Positions 32,701-46,180 are shown, counted from the stretch's first letter. The stretch: DNA of 64,000 bases from Epiperipatus broadwayi (GCA_028023455.1 JAQFVV010012394.1:29592010-29656009), one strand, 5' to 3'. Program-made: numbers and translations. Notes: generated by a model from the sequence alone, not told the origin.

Positions 32701-35700
32701 AAATTATCAAGTTTTTACAAACAGAATGAACCAATGAAATCACTAGATTACACCAGTATAAAAGCAAAGGATTGATCCAGTCTAGGCAATGTTAAAAAAA
32801 CCTAACACAGTACATGTGGTACAAGTAATAGTATAAGTTATAGTAGTTTGAAATTTGTAATCAATATTTTTTTTATTGTGACAGTAGGAATTTTTTTTTT
32901 ACAATTATTATTATTTTCTTTTAACAGTGTTTAAAAAGTATAATTTTTACAACTATTTTAATGGTGAGTGAATAAATACAAAATTTCCCTGTCAGAGGAT
33001 TCTGCTTGAAACTTAATTTAAAATTATAATAATTTTTTTGGAACATGGTAATAGTCATTTGAATATTAGAACAATGTACATCAAATGCTGAAGAATAACC
33101 TAAAACAAGACTGGAGAAGATTTATGTAAGAAATTTCTTTTTTATAAATAACAAGCTTAGTATAAATGAACATTTAACTTGAATAATGAGATTAATTTTT
33201 AAGAAAGTTTAAGTTAATAAAGAGGAAATGAACATTTTATATAAAAAATCATTATCATAATATTAAGTTTGAGAAAAGGAAGAAAAGAGTTAATACTCTG
33301 CATTTAAGTTACAAAACTAGATTAGAAATAATTTTCTTTATGATGAGCTCCAGTGAGTGTTTGTTATATGAATGATAATATCACATTTTGCATTTAATTT
33401 ATTTTAAAAATTTATTCTAAATGGAGTTTATATTTTAAAAATGATGTATTTTTGAAAAAAAAAATTAGAGAAAATGGCTGTTGAATGTTTTATGCATTTT
33501 TAAAAAGATTTACTATCGGCAAAAATTAATAAATAAACTATATGCTATGAAATGATTTTGTCTAGAATAAATGAGATATGGTACATCTGTTTAAAAGATT
33601 GATATTATTTTAATTAATGAATGTTTTAGATGATATAACTATCATTTTACCTAAAAAATCACTAGTTGAAATATATTTCTTTAGTTTATAAAAAATGTCT
33701 GATGACAAATATACTAAATAAATAATTATATATTATACACTGTTTTTACTAATGTGTTGACCAATGAAAATGCAAATATTACATTTGTTAAAATTATTGT
33801 GATATATCTGCTATATGTAATATCTGTAATTAAGAAAAACATATGTAAAAATATTTTCACATAAATGGATCCTTAAATTATTGCTTTATGGAAATATTAC
33901 ATGGTTGAATAGATGCTCAGGGAAAAGACTGGAATAAACATTTATCTTTTCAGGATGTTTAATATTTTTCCTATATTTTATTTTCTTATTCATACACTTT
34001 ATTAAATGGCACTGGGGAAGAAGTATGTATTGTTCAGAACTTTCTGACTATAACTAGACAACAGGAAAGAATTTCTGACAAGTGTTCAACTTAGGAGTAA
34101 AAGGGAAAAACTTTTGGTAACTGAAAAATTTCCTCATTATTTTTTTAAAGTTTAACATTAGTATTTAGAATATTATTGATTTATCAAAAAATAACTTGTT
34201 ACTATAGTGTATTTTAAAAAATTTAATCTCAAAATAGATTAGTTTTTTATTATTATTATGTTAAATAAAGAAAAAATGAGTTTTCAGAAATTAATTTTTC
34301 TAACAAAGTAATTAGTAATGATAATTTGGTTGAATGTATGGTTAAGGAAGCTGATGGCCATTACATAATTTTGACAAATTGTTGAGATTATAGATAATTC
34401 CATTTATTATTTACATTATATTTGCTGGATAATGTTTTAAAATGTTATATTTTAAAATTAATACTTTGTTTTATAATCAGCATATTGCTTGAATTACACA
34501 ATGAATGGCTAAATGAACTGTTGATATAATTATCATTGTATGTGTTTGTAAAAAAAAATGCAAGTAAATGTTTTGAAATATCTAAAGGATATTTTTAATG
34601 AAAAAAATGTTTGTTTATAATAAATACTTAAATATGCATACATTTTATAACATTATTGAGTTATTAATGTATTATCTTTATGAATGTTATCTGTTAAGAT
34701 ACAGAAAAATACAGTAATACTGATCTCTAAATTATATAATGTAACATCAAATAAATAAATATATAAAATCAATCTATGTTTGATCAAGATCATTTGTGCT
34801 CAAAAACTTTTAAAACCAATGAATTAGATTTTTGTTATTTTTTTAGTAATGTTTGGAAATTATTTTAGAATGAGGCTTGTATATTTTGTGATGTTAATAG
34901 AGTTATTCAGTGTGGATGATATAGGATGGTAGTCAGGAGAGTAATTTTTATATGAAATCCTAAGTGTTTAGGGATATGTTGAAAAGCTGTTATGTGTGAG
35001 CCGTATTGTCACACTTTGAATTTATTAAATGTACAGGTAACAAAGGGCTGTATATTTTGCACTATATTTATGACAGTTTTTTATTCATTTGAGTTATTAT
35101 TTTTATAATTTCATACCCTACACTATAATTGCACCACATCATAAAAGATAGATTTATAAGATGGTAAAGTAATGGCTAAACTGTTAGAAATTGATATTTT
35201 ATGTGAAGGCAAGATGAGACATAAAATTTGTATCACAAATGGTATTAAAATATTTGATGCTTGGCATATTGTAAATGATAAGAGAGGAATGATAAATATT
35301 CATACAATTATTAGAGGTCATTTAGCTCAAAATAAATGCATATTTGAATTGGAATGAATGTGACAAAAATGAAAAATGATTGAATGCTATGATGGATGTA
35401 AAAATATGAAAATGAAGATAATACAAAATATCAAGCAATATAATTTATTAATAGTTTTTTTTTTTAATTTGTTAAAAAAAGAGAAACCTGTTTAAATAGA
35501 GACAACCCATGAAATAATATTTTAAATATGTTTTACATAAGTAGATAATTTAAAGAGAGGTATTCATATTTTCTTTATTTTAGTTTTTGATATTAAAGAA
35601 TTAATGATGCTTTGCTGATCTTCAAAAAAATATTTTAATAATTTTGAAAATATCTTATTATTTATTGAGTTTAGATAGGTGTATTTTAGATTTAAATTTA

Positions 35701-36760
35701 TATTTAAGAACTACAAAATAATAAATATACTTTTATGATAGTATATGTGTATCATTAAGTTTTTTTTATTAGGAATTGGGAGATTTATTTTAATTATTTT
35801 CCACTACAAAAATAATAGAATATTATTGTTTTACTACATAAGGATAATATATTGTCACTATTGGTGTACAATTTATTTTATTTGAAGTGGGTGGAATGAA
35901 GGTTATCTTATTTTATTTTTGTTATTTACTTGTAAAATTATGCAGTATAAATATTTTATATTATTTTTTTTGTTGTAAATATTTTTTTAATTTTATAATC
36001 TATTGTAATAGCTATAATGTTGTTTAATCATAATAAAATTGTTGTTTTTTTAAAACTAATATCCTAGTTGAATTTTGATTTGTCTATGTGTTATTCATTT
36101 GATTTTTCATTCTACATGCTGAAGCGTTCAGTGTGTATGAACACACAGAGCTTCATGTTAGTTGGTAAAATTAGTATACATATATATATTTTAAAACTCA
36201 TATTTAATTTTTCATTTTTTTTATTTTTGCTTGTTTGCTAAAGGGGATATATGCAGGTGCAGGTGTATGACTTTACGAATGAGTGGACTTATGTATGTGT
36301 AAATTGTTCTATTGAAGTGCATTTTTTTATGTATATATTTTTGGAAAGAAAAATATATTTCCATTGTCGTATATCTTTATCCTAAAGGCAGTTTGTTCCT
36401 TGCGAATAACATTTTGATGACTCTGCTTTTTTTTCATAAATATTCTGAAAAATATAGTTGCATGTAAGTGTGAATTCATTTTTTCCTCATCCTTGAGGCG
36501 ATTAAAAGGCAAGTAAGATTTTATAACTTTGTGTAGGCTTATCTTGATTGTGTCACCTATTTTTGGTAAAAGATCAACGCAGCTAGTTGCATGGGAGTGT
36601 TGAATTGTTTTTCTTATCTTCAAACTGATGTAAATCCTAAAAATTTTTAAACTGATGTAATTAAAAAAAGGAAAAATCAATCATGCGATCTGTTTTCGTT
36701 TCTAACCAAGGAAAATATATTATAGGTGTTAAAAATATATATATATATAGAAAACAAAGC
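29770..36760. other. Long AT-rich non-coding stretch
   Basis: Seven kilobases of very AT-rich DNA. Short open frames (for example 35172-35357, plus) have no recognisable motif. A TATA-like box with downstream pyrimidine-poor sequence occurs near 32757 but no transcript structure supports it. It could be intron or intergenic; I see no exons. Confidence 0.45.
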
Positions 36761-36825
36761 CTTGCTTAGAAAAAAATATTATATATAGAGCAAAGAAAAA
36801 GAACCAAGGAATTCAATTCAAAAAT

Positions 36826-36975
36826 TATTCAAAGTCAAGCAGTGAGAGTAATTAATTCATATTAACTTCAAAGTTAAGCAGTTGGAGAATTAATGCAAAG
36901 TCAAGCAGTTAGAAGCAGTTAATTAATTCAAAGTCAAGCAGTTAATTAATTAAAAGTCAAGCAGTTAGAGAAAAG
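36826..36975 (+). repeat. Irregular tandem repeat (tcaaagtcaagcagtta)n
   Basis: At least five copies of a motif around 'caaagtcaagcagttag', spaced by variable 'attaattaa' linkers. Not coding. Confidence 0.75.
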
Positions 36976-37094
36976 ATCCACGATATGACTTTTGAGTAGT
37001 ACAAACTACTTTTCCTTTCTCTGGAAAGTCTCCAGAAAAATGCATCTACAGAAGAGAAGGAGAGACAAATCCCATGCTGCTGCTATGAAAGAAA

Positions 37095-37340
37095 AAGAGA
37101 AGCAACCTGAAGCCAGCCTATCCTGAGTTCGACAGAGCCAAAGATTGATCCTAATAATGAATGAACCTGAAAAAAATATCTGCCTCAATCAAAGTGACAC
37201 AATGATCCATCGAAGAAAAATAGAGAAGCAACCTGAAGCCAGTCTATTCTGAATCCAGTGAAGCCCAAGGCCGACCATGTCAATGAATGAATCGGTAAAA
37301 AAAAATCTGCATCAAGCAAAGTGACACCTTAATCGATCGC
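37095..37340 (+). repeat. 126-bp tandem duplication
   Basis: agagaagcaacctgaagcca starts near 37097 and again near 37223. Both units run through 'ctat.ctga.t', 'aatgaatga' and 'caaagtgacac' near their ends. Divergence is roughly 15-20 percent. Composition is less AT-rich than the surroundings, suggesting a minisatellite or part of a mobile element. No ORF. Confidence 0.8.
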
Positions 37341-37349
37341 AAGTATAAA

Positions 37350-38505
37350 CTTTCTATCTTTAAAAAAGAAAAAAATATTTATATCTTAAAAATACCTTCT
37401 ATAAAAAAAAAAATGCGAACATTTAATTTCATTAGATTCATAAAATTTGAAAAAAACTATCTTAAGAAAATGTGTTTCAATAGGACGGTTATATATATAT
37501 GAGTGTTTAGTTTATTTTTATTATTGTTTTAACAAGTCAATTTAAATTTTAACCATTACTTATTAATGGTTCAAACAACAGAAAAAAAGTGTAATGTATA
37601 ATTCTAAGTAGAACAAAAAGATTATTAGAGAGTTTAAAATTGCAGCTTTTCTATGTTTTATTTTGAGATATGCCGGTATGTTCTTTTAAATATAATATAT
37701 ATTTGATTGATTAATTTCTTTGTGCCAATTTAGTTAAATATGGGTATAAATGATATTACACTATGAAACTAATTTATATAAAAATTTGTTTGTTTTATCC
37801 CGAACCTAAAGTGGGAAAGGGGTAACGATTCATTTTGAATGATAAAATAAGAATCAGTCAAAGTTAAATTTCTTAAATCCGTCTAATTCTGACTTAGTGA
37901 AAAATGTCATTTATTTAATAATAAAAAAAAAAGAGATAGAAAAGAAATCAAATATATAAAAAAAAAAAATCCGCCCTCTTCCCGTATATGCATAATCACA
38001 GTATCTTGGTAAAGAAATTAAAAATATAAATGTGTTCAAATTATTTTATTTGATTTAAATTAAGATTCTTTGTGACAATTAAAGAAGGTAGAATGGTATA
38101 TATATAAGTGTGTATGCGTTTATCTAAATGTAAAAATAATAATGATAATGATGCTAGTTCTTCTTTTAAAATTTAAAATAGGCAATATTACTTATTGCAA
38201 AGATATGAGTTCATCTCACTCTATATGTATATTTAGTGAGGCATGCATTTGGGGAAAGAAATATCTCAGCAGTAGTATTTTTTTTTGCCTCCTTAGCATT
38301 TTATAGTTTAGATTCATATTTGAAATACTTGGGCATTTTATAGCCTATAAGATATGGTTGTCGGATTTCTCCATTATTACTTATTAAAGACAGGTTTAGG
38401 AAAAACATCTATGCAGATATAAATTAATGCTTTTAATGGGCAAATATATCAGTAGCTTAATACATTGATCTGTGCCTATATGGCTTTTAATAATAAAAAT
38501 ATGTC
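37350..38505. other. AT-rich non-coding DNA
   Basis: Nothing recognised. Confidence 0.45.
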
Positions 38506-38509
38506 GAGT

Positions 38510-38775
38510 ATTGCTATGCGGTCTGCCACGCGGATATTTTACCGATCTTGGCGATACGAGATAGACATGCCTTTCTTTGAGCCGATGAATGGGTATACTC
38601 TATAAAGATAGTGATTCAAAACCCACACTCTATTATTTCCTACACAAGCCAAGCTGAATGCGGATGTGTTACTATAGGAATATACATTACTTCTCGACAA
38701 AGAAGATTGGCCCATGTTTGCCAATGCTAATAATATAGCCAGCACAGGATTCAAACCCTGACGCTACTGAACGCT
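38510..38775 (-). repeat. SINE-like GC-richer island
   Basis: On the minus strand it has a B-box-like gggtttgaatcctgtgct at about 38744 and a body much richer in G+C than its neighbours, ending near gcggaccgcat-type sequence at 38515. Probably a tRNA-derived SINE or other short retroposon; no second copy was found in the window. Confidence 0.35.
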
Positions 38776-39714
38776 GTAATTGGATTTCTTAATCATACTT
38801 GTTAATTCTGTGGGAAATAGATAAGCCATATTTTTCATATAATTATTAATAATAAAGGATAATAACATTATGCTTTTGTCCATAACTCCTGCTGAGAAGA
38901 CTAACAATAAAATATTGTAATGACAAATACATATATACTCTACTTCCCCTATGTATGTAAACACACGCATAAATTTATTATATATATTCATTTGGCCTCT
39001 AGCTTAATATAAGCAAGTATTGTGTTTGCTCTCAAAAATTGGCATATTAATTTTATAGTGGCATATTTCTTGATAAAATATTATCACTCTCAATATAAAA
39101 TTTCGTTTTATGCTGGCACACAGTATAATACTGATTATTTACTGTGCGTGTAACTATCATTTTTTAGTTAATTTTTTTTTTGTATCGAATCACAATTGTT
39201 ATTGTCATGGAATCCAGTATGATTTCATTGTAATGTACACACACACATCTAATACTGAGGTTCATTATTGTAATTATTATTTTATATATTTCACAACCTT
39301 AATTGTCATTATTGACAAGGGACCTCTTTGTAAAATCATATATTTATTCTGGTGATATTGAAATTATGTACTATTATCACTATTGATCATCAAATGTAAT
39401 TGTTATTTATTTTTGGTTTAAAAAAAATGTAATCCCATACATGGATCATGATTAGATCCAAACATGATGGTTATTAAATTATATTCTCTAATTGTATTAA
39501 TAAATTGTATATATATCTATACAGTTGTCATGTCATTCCCTGGTTCATCATATCCACTCATCTATATCCACACTTGATTAAATCATATGTATGTATTCAA
39601 AACCTATGAAATATTAATAATAATAGTTTAAGCTATATCATAGTATTTAGTGAATATCTGAGATTAAATTAATAAAGTCTAGTGCATGATAGGCTAGGTT
39701 TGAATTGAGAGTCC

Positions 39715-39925
39715 TTGTTTCTACCCTGACCACCGGGACCGAAGAAAAAATGATAATCATTAGTAGCATCAGGAGCGTTGGTTGGATAGTGGAGATTTTG
39801 GAGCACTGGTAAATAGGTTAAAGCTTAGTACTGTTCCGCGACTACCATATCCCGAACATACTGGGTTTGAAGTACTTTTGCTAGGTCTCTGAATCTTGTT
39901 GGCTAATTATATGATTCTGAATGTT
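39715..39925 (+). repeat. SINE-like GC-richer island
   Basis: It contains 'ctgggtttgaag' (B-box-like) about 45 nt after 'aaagcttagtactgttccgcg'. Composition stands out from the flanks. Identity uncertain. Confidence 0.25.
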
Positions 39926-40036
39926 ACAATGCACGATCCATAAAAATCAATGGTTTCAAATATTATTTATTTGCACATGGTTTATAAAGATTGCTTAAAA
40001 TATTATTTCTATTATATTTGATTGAGTAATAAAGTG

Positions 40037-40184
<148 letters not shown>

Positions 40185-40189
40185 GTAGA

Positions 40190-41190
40190 AGATATGATTA
40201 TTGGTGATTATATAAAATGATCCACCACGAATTTGGGATACTAGATATTGCCACTAAATTCAAATATATTATATTTTAAGAATGCCACATGAAATAAAGA
40301 TTGTACAATATTTACTTAAAATTTTATTATTTTATTTATACTTTATTGCTAAACATTGATTATTAAATGGATTTAATGTTAAGAGTCATTAAGTTATTTT
40401 AATTGATTATTGTTATAATTGCTGTAATGGTAGTTAAATGTCATATAAAATCCTTCATTATATTTAACTACAGGGTCTTAATTAGTTAATTTATTTTTAT
40501 TATTAGTGTTAGCAATGAACCTGAGATTATTTTTAAAAGAATTGTAAAAGTTGTATTAATAAATGATGAGTAAGAATTAACAGTTAATGTTAAATTTTCA
40601 ATTAGTATTTTTTATATTAAAGGAATCGTAATTAATTTATGATTATTTCCATATTAAATTTGCAAATTGTATTTAGGATTATTATATGTGTCTCTAAAGA
40701 CATGAGAGTATTATATAATAATTTTGTTAAGTGAATTTAGTTGGGTAATATTCTTATGCCATTGGAAGTGCATTCTTAGGGATGTATGCTCAATATTTAA
40801 GTCACTGTACCTTGCTGAATGTATTGTGGAAAGTTTTATAATTATATTTGCTTTTTTATTCGAATCATATTTAATTGTAAGAATGATCTAGTCATAAATG
40901 AAATTTATTAGTAAAATGAAGGAGTTGTGTTTTCTAGTTAGAACCATAATCATTTATTGTGAATCTAAATGTTATTATATTTTAGTATTATAAGTTTCTT
41001 ATAGTAAATTATTAGAAATATTAATTTATTAGATATTGCATATTAGTAGTATATCTTGAACTAGTCTTAATCTTAATAGTCATTGTTTAGGAAACTTGAC
41101 TATACTATAATTTAGTTTTATATCCTAGTTAGTCGAATTCTTCATTTTAGTAAAGGCAATTTACATATTAAAACTAGACTTTTATATGTT
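40190..41190. other. AT-rich non-coding DNA
   Basis: Nothing recognised. Confidence 0.45.
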
Positions 41191-41889
41191 GTTGATTTTC
41201 ATATTTCCACTAGATGGTATAATTGTGGAGACTAATCTTATAAAATGATTAATAATGTGATGAAACATAGTAATAAAAGTAGAGAGGATAGTGAAAAATG
41301 TAGATGGAGAATGAATATTAAGAATAAGTTTAGAAGAATATGATATAAAGGTTGAAGAAATCACTAAAGAGTTGCTTGGGGATCAATATAAGGACTGGTG
41401 TGGTGAAGTAGAAAAAGTGGGAAATAGGGTTTTAAATGAGAATATTCAGAGGAATAAAAGTAATAAAATAGTGAAAGTTAGTAAAAGTGTAAAAAAAGAA
41501 AAAAATCATGCAGGAAATATAAGTGTGCTATTAAGAACAAAGAAAATGAAAAAGATGTTAATAGCTAAATAGGTAAAGTATTTAAAAAAAGAAGTTGGCT
41601 AAAATAGATAATTATATAGAGAAAATGAAATGAAATAGTAAATTGTTGAAGGTATTAATAAAAGTAGAAGAGATGGGAGTAAATTTTTTTGTAAATTATA
41701 GCTCTAGAGAAGAATTAGAGACAATCTTAAATAAGTATGTAATGCACGTTAGATGTGAAGGGCAGAATGATAACAAATATAAAATTATAAAGTAATGGAA
41801 ATATTAAGTTTAGAGAGAATGAATTGAATGAGGTAGGGAAGAAAGTGAACAGTCGAAAGATAAAAGGTTTAGATGGATGAGCAGAAGAA

Positions 41890-42600
41890 ATGGTAATGAA
41901 TTTAGAATATAAAGCAAAATTAAATTTATTATCACATTTTAATAAGATGACACAAAAGAGAGATTTTCTAGATAGTTGGCATAATACCAGAATATTTAAA
42001 AGAGAGGATTATAGAAAGTTAAGCAATTATAGACTGATAGTGGTAACATCAGTGTTATATAAAGTTTTTGCATATATGGTGTTGGGAAAGTCGTAAATGG
42101 AAGGAAGATAATAATATAGTGAAAGAAATAAAAATATTTTCAATTAGATAGGCATATAGGAGATAGTTTATTTGTAGTTACACCATTTATAGATAAGAGT
42201 AGAAATGCAGGTAGACAGTTATATATGGTTTTTATAGATATAGAAAAGGCATATGATAGAGTAAATAAAAATATATTATGGATAAGTTTAGTAAATTTTA
42301 TCATGAATGGAGTTTTAGTGAATCTCATTAAGAGTTTGTATGAAAATAATTACGATATGTATCATTTAAGGAATATAGAATCAGTTAAAGTTCTAAATGG
42401 AGTGAGACTAAGGCAAAGATGCCCTATGTCACCTATCTTGTTTTTGTTGTATTTGGGAGAAAGGGAGAGAGCAATAGAAATGGGAAGAGGGATAGAGATA
42501 GCATTAATAGGTTGTAAGGGAGTATATACATTATCAACTGTTATTTGCAGATGATATCTTCTTGTGCACAGAAAGTAGGAAAGATATGGAAGTTATGCTG
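41890..42600 (+). pseudogene. LINE-Z reverse transcriptase region
   Basis: The catalytic Asp residues of motifs A (FIDIEKAYDR) and C (FADD) are readable, but in different frames, with stops between them. The G of the usual QG-x-PLSP motif B is replaced (QRCPMSP). It is an old copy. Confidence 0.7.
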
Positions 42601-43564
42601 AAGTCATGTGAAAACATGGATAAAAAGATAGGGATTAAATTTAGTGAAGAAAAATAAAAAGTAATGATGTTTAATATTGAGGAAAGAGAAGGGAAATAAT
42701 ATTATTGGGGGTTATAAAGTTAAGTGTAGTGAATATGTATAATTATTTGGAATCCTTTTAAATAATCAGAGAAATTGCTTGAATGAATGGGAGAAAAAAT
42801 TGATAAATGAAGTGAAGAAAAGAAAGGGACTGATAAGAAAGTTTACAATGCTTTTATATAATAAATATGATGTATCTAGAATTGTATGGAAAGGGAGCGG
42901 CAGTAGCAGGGTTAACATAAGTTAATGATACATTATATCTTAGTAAAAGGGTATTAGATTACTTAGAAAAAGTACAAAGGGAAGTAGGAAGACATGCATT
43001 AAATGCAGATGTGTGGACAGCAAAGGGGTCAATTCAAAGAGAAATGGGATGTTCAAGTGTTTATATGAGAGATGTAAAAAGAAAAATGAAAATGTTCAGT
43101 AGATTGCAATTTATGGATAATAAGAGAATAGCCAATATTGTATTTAATGAGTTACGAGTAAAGGGCATGCAGCAAGATGGGTGAGAAAGGTAGTACAGTA
43201 TGCAAATGATTTGGATAAAGAATTTATGTCAGTATAATTATACAAAAGGTGGGAGGATTGTAATGGGATAGAAGAATAGATCATTAATAAAGAATAGAGA
43301 GTTCAAGAGATGGAGAACTAATATGGAGAATCAAAAGAATTTAAATATTTATAGAAGTAAACAGAATATTAGGCCTGAGTTAATTTATGACAATAGTAAG
43401 AAAAGTAATTTACTATTTAAATCTCAAATAGGATCTTTAGCAACAAGGGAATATACACATAAATGGGGAAAAGGGTTATCTAGTCTGCAGGTTGTGTAAG
43501 GAAGGCATGGAAAATATTATACATCTGTTAATTGATTACAAATGTCTACAAGCAAAAAAGATAC

Positions 43565-43579
43565 AAATAATGATGTTGT
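43565..43579 (+). repeat. Left TSD of hairpin C
   Basis: aaataatgatgttgt, repeated exactly at 43789-43803. Confidence 0.85.
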
Positions 43580-43788
43580 AATTATAAATTTATTAAATGC
43601 ACATTGATTACATAAGTAATATTTACTGAGGCTATAACCTCAATAATATGTGTATAAAATGCGATAGTAGGGACCTCTACAGGTGTTTTAACCACAAGCT
43701 TACGCTATGGTTAAAACACCTGTAGAGGTCCCTACTATCGCATTTTATATGCATATTATCGAGGTTATAGCCTCAGTAAATATTACTT
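43580..43788. mobile_element. Hairpin element C (175-bp palindrome plus 34-nt tail)
   Basis: The palindrome runs 43614-43788 with arms near 80 bp and very few mismatches; the tail is 43580-43613. The 15-bp TSD and the resumption of LINE-Z sequence on the far side show it is an insertion into LINE-Z. Each arm holds a GAGG-ctataa-CCTC hairpin preceded by cuga and followed by gaua, which may be a hammerhead remnant lacking part of the core. Confidence 0.85.
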
Positions 43789-43803
43789 AAATAATGATGT
43801 TGT
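43789..43803 (+). repeat. Right TSD of hairpin C
   Basis: Perfect 15-bp match to 43565-43579. Confidence 0.85.
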
Positions 43804-44390
43804 GGAAGAATAAATATAAACAAAGTGATTATACAGAAATGGGGTTCTTGTCTTTTATACTGGGTTTGAAAAAAGATAAAAAGGGATTTAGATATAAAGT
43901 CATGGAATTAACAAAGATTATCTTGTGGAAATGGAATGGAGCAGGTAGAGAATATGGGAAACTTGTGGTGGAGAATGGAAAGGGAAGTTAAAGTGGCTAG
44001 CAGGTTTTTCTAGGCATAGTGGCCAAGAGATTCCTGATTCCGAATAAAAAGAAGTCACAATGCATCACATCACATCATCGCATATGTTGTTTAAATTGGG
44101 TGTTTGATGATTTGTTTCATTTTTTTCTTTTCACCAACCACATTTTAAAAAAATCCTTTCCAAATTATCATTTAACTTTACGGATAATGCATTTGGATCT
44201 AATATATTTATATTTTTTGAACTAATGCACCCTTTCTTCACGAGTCATCATTTACTTTTTTAAAACACTTTTATTTAAAGGTATGTTTAATTATTTGAGT
44301 CAAATCTTGTATGTAGATGTTTGGTAGATTTTTATTGAATGGGTTTTCTTTAAATTTTGATCATATGTTGAGTATTTATAGAATTCAATA

Positions 44391-44560
44391 TTGCAAAATG
44401 TCCAACCAATTGCCCATTCTAACAATGTTCATGGTCACATGTTAAACTATGTTGACATTTGTTCAGTAAGTTTTCAGTTATCCACAATAGGTAATGGTAT
44501 ATTTTTAAAAACTAAACTTCATCCATTATATTTCCATCCATGTAATAGTTTTTCAATATA
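44391..44560 (+). repeat. Dispersed repeat G, plus copy
   Basis: Resembles the minus strand of 45935-46175: gttttcagttat.c.caata, then gg.aatggt.tat, tttttaaaaa.t. The conceptual peptides also agree (DICSVSFQLSTIGNGIFLK here, DISFQLCSINGVIFFLK there), which may be coincidental with nucleotide similarity. No known family recognised. Confidence 0.5.
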
Positions 44561-44888
44561 TTTTATATATTTAATTTCAAAATTCCCATTCATAATCTTA
44601 TTATTTTTTCACTTTTCAATTTATTTGAAAACCAACTGATATTAATTAATCTGCCTAGGATTAATATTAAGGTCTCCTAAATGCTTTATTTTCATATTTT
44701 CTAAGCATTATCAATAACTCTTATTTATAAAAATAATATTCAGAAAAATCCTGATGAATTAATTAATTTTAGTCTTTAACTTTTTGACAAATTTTAACTT
44801 CATTTTTCTGAGATGATAAAACCATTCCGTTATGACTTTTATCAACATTTACCTTTTTAATTCTCAAAAGTATATACTCTTTTCATAC

Positions 44889-44934
44889 AATCATGTAATT
44901 CTAACAAACTTGAACATTACAAGTTTGTTAGAAT
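44889..44934. repeat. Short perfect hairpin
   Basis: attctaacaaacttg, a seven-base loop (aacatta), then caagtttgttagaat. Confidence 0.85.
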
Positions 44935-45589
44935 TATCTTTTTAATGTGATTATGTAGGTTAATTTTCACTTTTATAATAATTTGCTAAGTATACCTCAG
45001 AATTTGATAATATCCTATTTGTTGATGAACAAACTATCATATAATCTCTGCAGGCACACTATTTTTACGTAACGAATCTATTTATCTTATTTCAGTTCTT
45101 TAATCTGATCTAAGCTTAAACATTTAATAGATGAAGGATAGTAATGCAAGCTGATGTGGATTCAAATCATTAATGACTTTTTAAATTTCAGGCTAATATC
45201 CTGATCAAAAATTATATGTATATGATAAAAAATACATTTATTTAATTTGATAAGTAATGTGCTAAAAAGCAAAAAAAAAAAAATTCTGTACCTATAATTT
45301 TGGTTTTTATAATAAATTGAAATTAAAGAATGGGACAGCCATAAATTAATTAATTCAGTCACTAGTTTTAAAAATAGAAATTAATTAATTCATGTATTGC
45401 CACATTTTTCTTTCAACTTACATATAACAACAGAATTTGTGCTCGAAGGCAAATATTTTTTGATTTTTAATACATTATTCATCAAATTAAATGCAATTTT
45501 TAATCAAAGATTTTTATATATATTATATATTTTATTTTTAATATTGGGATATTTTGAAACCATTTTTTGTAGCTTTTCTTAGTCAAATT

Positions 45590-45840
45590 TAAAGCCCTGT
45601 GTCATGTAGTTGGGAGAGGATGACTTGGGATCAGGAGGTTTCTGGATTGATTCTGGTGCTCACTGATATGATGCTGAAACTTCTTAAGAATTCCTAAGGA
45701 ATAGGGCCATGTGCCTTTTTTTCCAAACATAAAAATTGAGACTGTGAATAATGGTGCCATATTTTTAATGTTTGAAATGAAACTGACATTAAAAATCATT
45801 TACAGGGTTTTCGTACCTGTAAAAGCAGCATAAAAAAAGA
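45590..45840 (+). repeat. tRNA-derived SINE-like repeat
   Basis: It starts with tgtagttgggagag, very like the A box of tRNAs of the 'tagctcagttgggagagc' type. A decayed B box (ggattgattctgg) follows at about 45645, and then the tail 'acttcttaagaattcctaag', related to the tail at 485, 2720 and 46860. The 3' end contains a T-run and runs into unique sequence. A member of the same SINE set, better preserved at its head. Confidence 0.5.
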
Positions 45841-45934
45841 CAAGTTTAGTTAAACAACCAAGAGCAATTAAGATTCTATTCTTAATTTTTTTAAAATTAA
45901 CTATAAAAGTGTTTTAATGAATTCATCATGAAAT

Positions 45935-46180
45935 TTAATGAGAGTCAATTTTTAAAAAAAATATAACACCATTTATTGAGCATAACTGAAAACTTATATC
46001 ACAGATATCAAAGATTTTTAAAATTTGGCCCACCAATGCTGTTAGACTGGAAACCAGATGAGAAACTATGAAGTATTGCCAAGTCATCAATTTTGAAGAA
46101 AATCCATTCAGTAAAAATATTTTAAAATTTCCTTTCAAGATTGGACTCAAATAAATGAACAAACATAATTTCAAAGTTAA
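45935..46180 (-). repeat. Dispersed repeat G, minus copy
   Basis: Inverted relative of 44391-44560; see that entry. Two copies 1.5 kb apart in opposite orientation. Confidence 0.5.

Larger units (their letters stand above)
41200..44066 (+). mobile_element. LINE-Z: decayed non-LTR retrotransposon split by a hairpin element
   Basis: A plus-strand LINE with many stops and frameshifts but motifs in order: LGDQYKDWC and EKVGNRVLNEN at 41372-41440; DSWHNTRIFKRED and KLSNYRLI at 41970-42040; motif A FIDIEKAYDRVNKN at 42228-42270; motif B-like RQRCPMSPILF near 42410; motif C LLFADDIFLCTES at 42545-42583; GCSSVYMRDVKRKMK near 43050; and a C-terminal knuckle CRLCKEGMENIIH...C near 43481-43540. The 3' end (to 44066) is shared with 11799-12045. 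The 5' part (endonuclease) is missing. LINE clade not determined. Confidence 0.75.

Noticed and set aside
32750-32830. TATA box-like agtataaaagc
   Set aside because: No coding or repeat structure downstream; common by chance in such AT-rich DNA.
35172-35357. 61-codon frame MAKLLEIDIL...
   Set aside because: No known motif, no supporting splice or promoter signals, length expected by chance in this composition.
44740-44765. ctgatga near 44744
   Set aside because: No stem II and no GAAA at a suitable distance.
45655-45690. ctgatatgatgctgaaac as a possible hammerhead
   Set aside because: The core spacing is wrong and stem II cannot form; it lies inside a SINE-like repeat.
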